Shown: positions 56,246 to 64,000 of the stretch, one piece after another
How the letters are laid out: each line of letters begins with the position of its first letter
Position numbering within the stretch: the first letter of the stretch is position 1
Origin: Chaetomium olivaceum
Lineage: Eukaryota > Ascomycota > Sordariomycetes > Sordariales > Chaetomiaceae
Length of the DNA: 64,000 bases
Assembly (NCBI GenBank): GCA_039881045.1
Contig: JAYWVB010000017.1
Location: 496,001-560,000 of the forward strand
Reading direction: 5' to 3'
Translations under genes and position numbers: made by a program
Notes under the pieces: model-generated
What the model was told of the DNA's origin: nothing
Seen by the model: only the letters and a program-made list of their open reading frames with translations
Database searches by the model: none

Positions 56246-58094
56246 TTTAAGTTGTTCACCTCATCCTCATCGCAGACCTTAACTAAAAACAACCTATCTA
56301 TAATTAACTACATCGCACTATCTACGACGAAGGTAGTGCAATCAACAGTACCGCACTAGCTATAGTTAAACGGGGTGGGTTGGGTTACTTGGGGGTTGCA
56401 TGGGCCTGGGTTTTTTTTTTTCAAGCCTCCGGAGCCAGTGGTCCATCCCAAAACAAAACATGTCAACACTCCCAACGGGGTTACGCGAGGAACCTGAACT
56501 TGAACGAAACACAAATCAACAGCAATGGCACACACTGTCGCAAGTCCGATGCAAGCCCCAAAAATACGCGCTGGGTGCAGACTAACGACACCCGAATTAG
56601 CGAAACGCGTTTGGGCGACATGAAATCGACCGCCAGCACCGAAAACCTGGAAATCACGAGCACAACATTCAGACCTAGGAACGCGGGAATGGAATCCTGC
56701 ACGCCCCTCCTGCCCGTTCCCGGCGTGACACGATCCGTCATGTCATTTCTCGGGCTCCTCGGCGTCGGAGGCGGCAGCCCCTCACCTCTCTCTCTGTCAC
56801 GACCACAACTGGACGAAGTTTCTTCAGGAAGGCCGCCCTGAATCATTTCCCCCCCAAACAGGGGTCGAACCGTGACGGTCATCACTCGCCCCAAGTTTTT
56901 CTGCGCTGTGGCACACAGGGCTAAGCCACGCTGGGCAGGTGACCGGCCCTCCGAAAATCTTTGGTGTCCCGCTAACGGGTCGGATGGAGCCGGTGCCAGA
57001 CCGGCTCGGAACACACGGACGATGATGGGCTTGCGGGGGGGAGGGGGGGTTTCTTCTTCGGCAGGGCTCCGCTAAGTTTGTCGATGGCGCGGGGCCTAGC
57101 CGCCTAGACTCGTTCAGCCGGAGCAAGACAGCCGAGCCGGCCTCTGGGCAAAACTGGAACCTGACAAGCAGCTATTCTGTCATCTTTTCGGCTTCTTACG
57201 ATAGCCATCCAACGATTCAACAAATGTACCAAAGACCAGGCCACGCTGGAGAGTTCATCTCAAGTTCTCCCAGAGACACCAAGCCACGCAACATCAGCCC
57301 CGGAACGGCTTTGCGGACCCTCGAAACGGACGGCCCCACGACTGGAAACTCGCACGCCAAGCCCGCCCCAGGGCCCGGACCGAGACACAGCGCAGGGTCC
57401 GTGATGTTGGAACTGCGCCTTTCCCGATTCGGACAGGAGTGCTTGTCTCAATGATCGACCTGCTCTTCTCAGGCACTCGAGGGTCAATGCTCCCGACTTG
57501 GCTATGCGGTTTCCCATTTCTGCGACCGCTACCGTCTTGTCAAGCGGGGGGTGGAAACGGAATCTGTCATGAGCCCCCTTTTTTGATGGCCGTTGTCGGG
57601 CACTCGGAGCCCTTGCAGCATTGAGGGCTATGACAAAATGCATGGCTGTTTCTATTCTCTATTCAGGCACTCCTATCTCTCTGTATTGAAGGGATGGGAT
57701 GGGCCTGGGTCCTGCTTCGCCTCATCACCATCCCTCAAGGAACCAAAGGATTGTCGACAACGGGTTCAGTGAGAGGTGGAAATCCCACATCACAGCCCGT
57801 GTAGGGAAGGGACTCAATTTCGTCGACTTCAAACGGTGCGGGATGTGGCCCAGACGACTGCCAACCAGATCGGTTACCATCACCGGAAACAAAGCATGTG
57901 TGTGTCCGCGTGTCCGCCTGTGCGGAATGCCTGGTACCCATCCGATTCATCCAGATCGACCTTCAGGCCCCTGCCCAATGATACATCCCGGACAGAGGAA
58001 CAAGCGCCCTTCGCTAATCTCTTTGCACCAGCTTCGGATGCTCTCCGGGACACGTCCGTGCTTCGAGCTTGGGATCCCAGACAGGACCTTGCTA

Positions 58095-58118
58095 GCTTGC
58101 TTGCTTGCTTGCTTGCTT
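58095..58118. repeat. CTTG tetranucleotide microsatellite
   Basis: About six CTTG units follow GCTAG. The tract is short and lies outside any recognised gene. Confidence 0.9.
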
Positions 58119-59790
58119 TCTGCGGCTAGTGAGTTCCATTTCCAGCCCATAATACCCACGCCCCCGGTCCAGCGCCGAGTCGCGGATCAACCTCACGCTT
58201 CAAATCAGGCCGATAGCCGTTTATGCTTTACCATCCCGTGCGGCAGCGAAGCGGATATCTGGGCTGTGTTGCTGGTCAATCACCTTTGCGGTGTTTTGCT
58301 ACCCTTCTTGAACGTTGCAACCGGCGTGTTACTCTCATTCCCCGACCCCGGCTATACATTCTTGGTTTGCCTACCCTGTCCGGAAATCGGCCGCCGTGTG
58401 TGTGTGGATGGGTCTGTTCTCTGCGCCGTCGACCTCGGGGGTGGGCAGCCGGGCTTCGACTTACATCAAAAAGAAAACCGGTGTGAAACCAGAACACACA
58501 ATTCGTTTAAGCCCTGTCAGCCGCCACAGGAGCGAAACAACGCCGGGCTTCCTAGCTCCAAGAGCTCTGCGGACACATCCCAGCTCCATACGCCGCGGGA
58601 TAATAATTCCTGGTCTCTCCGGGCGGGATCGCCATTATCGCGCAAATCCCCTACCAGGTGTTGAGCTCAGAGCAACAACGATACCCTGCACGACACCCAC
58701 CAGTCATTGCCGTTTCGAGATGACGTGCAGATGTTTTTCATGCACCCCATGGGAAACGAGCTTGCGAACTATCACTCCACCCGAGAACGCCGTCCGTTTC
58801 CACCATAGACGCTCACGGCGTGTGTCGAGTGAGTGCCCGGCTTATACATACCCCCTATCCCGAAGCGGCGACCAGCAGTCGGCCAAGATCCCGAGGCCAG
58901 CTCCACAGCCTTAACACATCTCCTATGGCTGTAGTTCTGTCATCCTCGGGGGAGGGGGAAGGAGGAGCAGGGCGTGAGGGGAACGTGGGCATCGGCGCCA
59001 GGCTATAGTCTAGCGCCGCTATACTCCCATCCTGCTCACACCCTTGGCTTTCCGCAAGACGAGCTGGCTTGCTGTCGCGGCCGCCGGGCTGCCGTGGGGG
59101 GTCGGATAGCGCTGCCAGCTCATCATGGTGCCATCACTGATGGGGTCCGATCCATCTTGTTGGTCCATCCGTCCCTTCTCGGGTCGGCCCCGCTGGCCGA
59201 GGGGCGGAGCGGAAGCCCTTCACACCCTCCCTCACCCTTTCCTGCATGCCTTCGTAACCGCTTCCATGGCGGCATCGAACCACGCCACCGCGAGTTCCGG
59301 TTGCTAGGCCCATGGGCTGATACGTCAACCTTTTCTCCGTGATGGCACAGATTGGTCAATGATTACGCCGTGTTGGCCGTCTCTGACTGGACTGCCGCTG
59401 GGCTGCTGACCCCAGAGGAGGCCAGACACAATCTACGGCGATATTAGACGCGGCCACCTAACGAGCCTTGTCAACGAGGCCTCGCCCTGCGGTCAGACGC
59501 ATATGTTGCCTCGCGGAATTGAGACTCCGAGACGATGAGCAAATCTTGAGCCGGCCACACCCCCACCAACCACCACCTTCCCCCAATGCATAGAAGAAAC
59601 CTGATCATGGGGCACTCAAGTGAGTGAGTGTACATCTGGGCACCCCTCTAGCCCGGATTGTGGGCTTAAGACATGCAATAAGGGGCCCAGCCGCCAGGAC
59701 TCGGACCTCCTCGACAGAGAGACGTGCATGGTGGGTATGGACCGTCGTTGCCACGCCCACGACGGGGGGTTGTCTTGCCTCATGGGTAAT

Positions 59791-59841
59791 CCACACACGC
59801 ACACGCACACGCACACACACACACTCTCTCTCTCTCTCTCT
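59791..59841. repeat. Compound AC / TC microsatellite
   Basis: An AC tract broken by three CG steps (59791-59824) passes directly into a TC tract (59825-59841). Confidence 0.95.
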
Positions 59842-60120
59842 GCCCGCTCAGTGAAGCACGGATCTTTGCCTCCCTAGGCATGAGAAGCATGCTCACCTCA
59901 GCCCTCAACCTCCTCGGAGCTGAGTGACTTTGAACCAGGATGTCGTCGAATCAGGGGGTTAGTTCTAACCCATGAGTAACCGCCTTCACCATGACAACGG
60001 CCCAAACCATGACCACACCACACCCTACCCGCCGTGACTTGCCCCCATTAACGCGCGTGGCAAACAAAAGAAGAAAAAAAAGAACAGACGGCAGCAACGG
60101 AAGTAAGTCGGGATCCCGCA

Positions 60121-60139
60121 GGGTAGGGTAGGGTAGGGT
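60121..60139 (+). repeat. GGGTA run, four units
   Basis: Four GGG blocks are separated by TA, a perfect G-quadruplex pattern, and the last unit ends GGGTT. It resembles a one-base-short telomere unit. Confidence 0.85.
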
Positions 60140-60398
60140 TGAACATTCTTGTCCTTCCCCCCGTCACACTTCGGCGGCATTCCATGCAGCCTTGGCCCTG
60201 GCCCAGACACAGGCCCCTAATGCACGTCGACGCGTCCGGAAGCCTTGGGTGGCATGCCGAACTTTGACAGAGGAGGCAGGTACCCGAGACACTGAGAGCG
60301 GAGTACGCGAGAGAGAGAGGCGGGCGAGGTAAAAGAGGGTAGGTAAGTATGGCAGGAGAATGGGTGTGGGTGAGAGCGGGTGCCACACCAACACTACC

Positions 60399-60400
<2 letters not shown>

Positions 60401-60434
<34 letters not shown>
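60401..60434. repeat. CA dinucleotide microsatellite, 17 units
   Basis: Seventeen uninterrupted CA units lie in non-coding DNA. Confidence 0.97.
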
Positions 60435-60435
<1 letters not shown>

Positions 60436-61560
60436 CAGCCCCATCCCTGTGAGCGTAATGATGACACGGCCATGTCGTAATCGACGACGGCTAGCAACGG
60501 GACTCAGTCAGCCAGCCAGACAGACACACACAGCACGCAGCCGGCAAAGCGGATAGGTGAGATTGAGATTGATGATGACTTTGTTTCTTTCTTCTCGTCT
60601 GGCAGATGCATACATACGCACATTCCGTGCCTATCCCTAACGTTCCGAGCACTGCTCCGACGGATCCCACCAACACATCGATCCCTCCCTCCCAATACAA
60701 TATGTGCCTTCGTACCGTACCGTCGGCATGGTGGTGACGAACTCACCCCCCTTCAAGTTGCGCATCAAGGCCGGTGTCGGTGCGTCTTGTTCCCCATACC
60801 GCGCCCGCCCAACCCCCCTAAGTGGGTTCCGTCCCGCATCCTGCCGTCTTTCCCGGGGGACTACATACATACATGCAAGCCATGTCCAACGTATCATTCC
60901 GGGCCGTTCCGGCTGGGTAAGAAAATGAGGAAGAAGAACAAAGGACAAGGAAAGATAGGGAAGGTCGGTGCCCGGTGTGTTTCCGTGGTATCATCCGCTT
61001 CGTTGCTGTTATGGTGGTAAAGACTGCTTGGTGGGTGGGTGGTAGTGCCGGGCCGGGAAAACGCCGCCTGATGATGGTGGTGGTTGTTGCTGGTTGTGGA
61101 AAAACATGGAACAAAGAAAAAATGCGAAGATGAAAATAGGCCGTTACTTTTTTCGCTTCGTGACTTCATTACAATGGTGTACGTGCTTTCCGGGGTTCGT
61201 TCCAAGATGGTGAAGGTGGTTGGTTGATGTAAGAAGAGTGGCGTGTGGCTTTTGATGGAGATCGAGCGGGTGGTGTGTGTGCCGTGGTAGTAGGTAGGAG
61301 TTTGCCGTGTCCGCGTCTGTCAGGTCTGAACCGTCTCGACCCAGCTGATTCCAGCATGATGGGCGACTTGGTTGGTAGTTGCTTCATCCTCTCCGTCTGC
61401 ACCCTCCATCCGTGACTCTCCCGTCTGGCCAGGTCCCCCCTGAGCAGGACGAAGGTGTAGAGGGAGGGAGAGTCAGTCCGGTTGGTCGTACAGCGGTCCG
61501 GCGGCTCAACTTTTTGGTTCCACGCCACACACACGCAAAAGAGCCCTTGGTTCGGCTTCT

Positions 61561-61728
61561 TCATCCGCCATGGCATATCGGGCACTCTCCCGGGAGCATG
61601 ATGTAGCGCTCATGCGGGCCATTGGGACAAGAGCGCTTGCGGCTGCCGTCGACCGAGGTGCGGAAGAAGTGGGCCCCGGGATCGACACACGAGGTGTAGA
61701 TGTAGTAGTTCTTGGTGAAGTCACACAT
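61561..61728 (-). CDS. Small cysteine-containing protein, 55 aa
   Basis: The frame starts at the ATG at 61728 (MCDFTKNYYIYTSCVDPG) and ends HGG-TGA. The frame is also open for 27 codons upstream, but that part is hydrophobic and less protein-like, so the inner Met was preferred. The product has cysteines at positions 2, 14, 34, 49 and 52, a central FRTSVDGSRKRSCPNGPHER segment and a closing CPIC pair. This Cys/His spacing looks like a small zinc-binding or intracellular Cys-rich protein, and I have the impression of similar short proteins across Sordariomycetes, from memory only. There is no signal peptide at the preferred start. A TATATAA word lies about 310 nt upstream (62036-62043). Confidence 0.55.
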   Translation of the reverse strand: MCDFTKNYYIYTSCVDPGAHFFRTSVDGSRKRSCPNGPHERYIMLPGECPICHGG

Positions 61729-64000
61729 GGTGAGTGACTGAAGGATAGTCAAGATATCCAATGTGAGATAGATGAGATGGTAGTATTGGTTGTAGAGCGG
61801 CCTGGGCATGTGTGTAAGTTTCTGAGGACCGAGGATGGTGATGGTGAGCCCAGAAGGGGGAGCCTACAGGTAGATATAAATGAAGACGTGGAACAGGGCC
61901 GGCTGGGCGGTTGGCAAGGCGGGACCCTCCTGGGATGCAACGGCGGGATGTCGGGGGAGGCCGATGAGCTGATGTTGATGATGGGATGGCTGATACTGCC
62001 GAGGGTCAAGGAAGGACCCGGAAACCCGCGTTGACTTATATAAACAACAGGACCAGACGGAAGGGGTATATCGGAGAATGGGGCCACTGGATATGGGTCC
62101 ACCCAGATGGGGTCAACAGGAGTAAAAGCAAGACGACGAGGCGTGGATCAAGGACAAACTAAAGGGATCCCCAATGCGCAATAAGATAGATCCCTGTGGT
62201 GAACATCGGGTCTGTTTGTTGTGACGGCCGGGCCGGAAACCAGAAACGGCACGGTCAGGTCAATATCAGAGCTGTCAGATGGCCCGAGCTGTGATAGGGC
62301 GCCAACGACGAGCTGGTCGCAATGTAGAGAGGGGCCCGGGACAAAGGCCTATGGTCAACAAGCCTGGGGTTGCGGGGCGAAGGGTGTCTTTGTCATTTAG
62401 GCGCTTGAACAAGGCCCATCAGCGACCGTCATCTTTGGGAAGGTGAGTGACGTGTCTGTCGACGGTGAGCAGGGGAGGTCGAAGTCGCGATACAAGAAAC
62501 AGGACCCAAAGGAGTAATAAACGTCAACGGAGGAGACGAGGGGGGTGGGTTGGGAAAAGTAGAGGGCGGTTATTAGAGCAAATATAGCACACGCCTTGAC
62601 TGGGTCTGTCATAAAAAAAGAAGGAAACGAGAGACGCGCAGTGTCTGAGAGCTACAAAATGTAGCCATGATGGGGAGGAGCCGCGGGCACATCATTCCAG
62701 CCAAGGACAGGTAGAGTGCCAAAGAGACCGTGGTCGATACCGAGCCAGGGCATGCCGCACTGGCCTTGATCCTGGATCGTCGGATGGATGAGGTGGGGCG
62801 CAAAGAAAAGCACTTTCTCGGCTGTGAGCTCTGTGCTTGGACGCCGGACGGTGTGTGCGAAATACTCTCTTTTTTTTCACCCACGCAACCCGGCTCCAGC
62901 AAAAAGCCAGGGAGAAGTGTAGTGGGCCGCCGAAAGAGTTGGGCGCGGCATGTACTGTACAGTACAGCCCGTCTCTCCGGTGCGGATGATTACGGTACCG
63001 CAGACGGGCTCATGTCCAGCGGGTGCGGGAGAAACCCATGTTCAAACGCCGTCGATTTGTGTTTGACAACCGTTATCACAGTCGTTAGTTAAAGCTAGGC
63101 ACCTTGACGGGTCAAGTTTCTGCCACACCCCATCCGACCTTCCTCGCAGCATGCACCCCTCTCCGAACAACGTGTGCATGCTGCGAGGTAAATCTGCCCC
63201 TCGCCTCATCTGTGCGACCTTGCATTGGCGAGTCCAACGGTTCCTCCCCCCGCCTGGACCCTCGTGCGAGTGCTGGAACCCCTGGAGCAAGGGGTAACTT
63301 AGAGGTGGGGTGGTGGGGTGGGGGGTGACATGCCAGGGAAGAAGAAGGAAGCTCGCAAGCCACAGAGGTGAGGTGAGGGCGAGGGCAGCGCCGAAGGAAA
63401 AGTCCCGGTTATAAAATGGGAATTTTCCGCCATGCCTGCACCCAGTCTGGAGTCCCGTGTTTTTTTTTGCTCAAGAACATCGAGGGAGCCCTGACGAGCT
63501 TGTTGCAAAGGGGCATGCTTCTCGTAGCGAAGGGGAGCAGGCAACAAGAGTCAGGGGGCCAGTAAGGAGCTTGGGCTTCCGATTGACGAATGATGGGTGG
63601 TGTCAAACAACACCCTGGAGCACACCTCGGTTTGCGCACTGACGCTGATGAAATCCGTCGCAGAGGGGAGTGGGAAACGTGAAAAATCTCAGCCCCGTAA
63701 TCGTGCCGCTGCAAGCGAAGGTCCGGTACTTGGTGGCATTGCTCGCATTGGGGGTGGCCCTCTCTCGGGTCTTGCCTCCCTCTAGTGATTCTTGGTTTCT
63801 GGCTTTGGTGTGATAATAGCTCCCGGCTGTTATAGGGTCGGAGAGCCAGCTGACAGCTTTCTGGTGGGGATGCCGATTCTCGACCGCCGTTTTAATGGCG
63901 TGTGTGCTGCACGAAACGACTTTTCAGCGTGGCCGAGTCAACCCTCACCTCAAGGTCCCATACTTAGAGTGCTCGATATTCTCGCAGCCACGGGTGTCAG
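61729..64000. other. Flank to the window edge, no supportable gene
   Basis: The first ~320 nt may be promoter and leader of the small gene at 61561-61728. The remainder shows short overlapping frames without conserved motifs, a T-run at about 62869-62878 and a TGTACTGTACAGTACA-type palindromic stretch at about 62951-62966. A gene entering from the right edge cannot be excluded. Confidence 0.5.

Larger units (their letters stand above)
54885..61560. other. Long repeat-bearing interval without conserved genes
   Basis: No recognisable protein domain, tRNA or rRNA is visible in 6.7 kb. Contents include TAGGTACCTAG-type words at about 55200-55250, an AT-rich stretch to about 56350, the telomere-like block 56142-56245, a poly-T run at about 56410, and microsatellites at 58095-58118, 59791-59841 and 60401-60434, plus a GGGTA run at 60121-60139. 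Open frames such as 57699-58664 lack conserved motifs and look like GC-rich chance ORFs. The helicase promoter should lie at the left end. Confidence 0.5.

Noticed and set aside
56860..56960. B-box-like GGTTCGACC and A-box-like TGGCTTAGC on the minus strand
   Set aside because: Spacing is roughly right, but neither the T-stem nor the acceptor stem pairs.
57699..58664. 321-codon + frame
   Set aside because: Mixed composition without conserved motif, typical of a chance ORF in stop-poor DNA.
59605..59877. Frames coding VCVCVC or THTHTH repeats
   Set aside because: Translations of the AC microsatellite, not genes.

Overview
The window looks like nuclear DNA of a filamentous ascomycete, most likely a Sordariomycete of the Sordariales type (inference). 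The support is short introns of about 55-110 nt with GTRNGT donors, CTAAC-like branch sites and YAG acceptors, C-ending codon preference, long pyrimidine-rich leaders, and fungal-type proteins: HAP2/HapB, a Rim15-type kinase, a Zn2Cys6 factor and a MEAB-like bZIP. There is no sign of operons. Each gene stands alone with its own intergenic region.

Left part. Bases 1-7365 hold no gene I can support; the last ~1.6 kb is the probable hapB promoter and leader. Then come hapB (7366-8307, +), four-exon lsm2 (10103-10822, +), an intron-containing tRNA-Met (11421-11525, +), pso2/snm1 crosslink-repair nuclease (11792-14692, -), the translation factor eIF3d (15152-17068, -), a bZIP regulator (17579-19123, -) and an unrecognised three-exon gene (20859-22148, +). 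From 22.1 to 27.6 kb there is mostly non-coding DNA with one patch of broken coding frames.

Centre. The rim15-type PAS/kinase/receiver gene fills 27580-33530 (+). It is followed by a gene-poor stretch with a broken coiled-coil ORF (35631-35936) and the 3' remnant of a LINE-type retrotransposon (36188-37300).

Right part. A possible two-exon gene (39105-39640, -) is followed by a PHS-family phosphate transporter (40399-42515, +), an eight-exon Zn2Cys6 factor (43230-46218, -), a Pro/Ala/Ser-rich ORF carrying the same short motif twice (49449-50344, +) and a SNF2-family helicase (51088-54884, -). All four of these larger right-hand genes need one or two single-base corrections to read through, several of them in homopolymers. 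The left and central genes need none. This is either local assembly error or real decay. The helicase has an intron built mostly of seven perfect 23-bp repeats. Past 55 kb there are microsatellites, a degenerate head-to-head telomere-like block (56142-56245), a TAGGG-type run and only one small convincing ORF (61561-61728, -).

Functionally the left and central genes are conserved housekeeping and regulatory genes: CCAAT-binding, mRNA decay/splicing, DNA repair, translation initiation and nutrient signalling. The right half has an accessory, possibly subtelomere-like character. I found no rRNA, CRISPR array, secondary-metabolite cluster or viral gene. All family calls come from reading motifs; no database search was possible.
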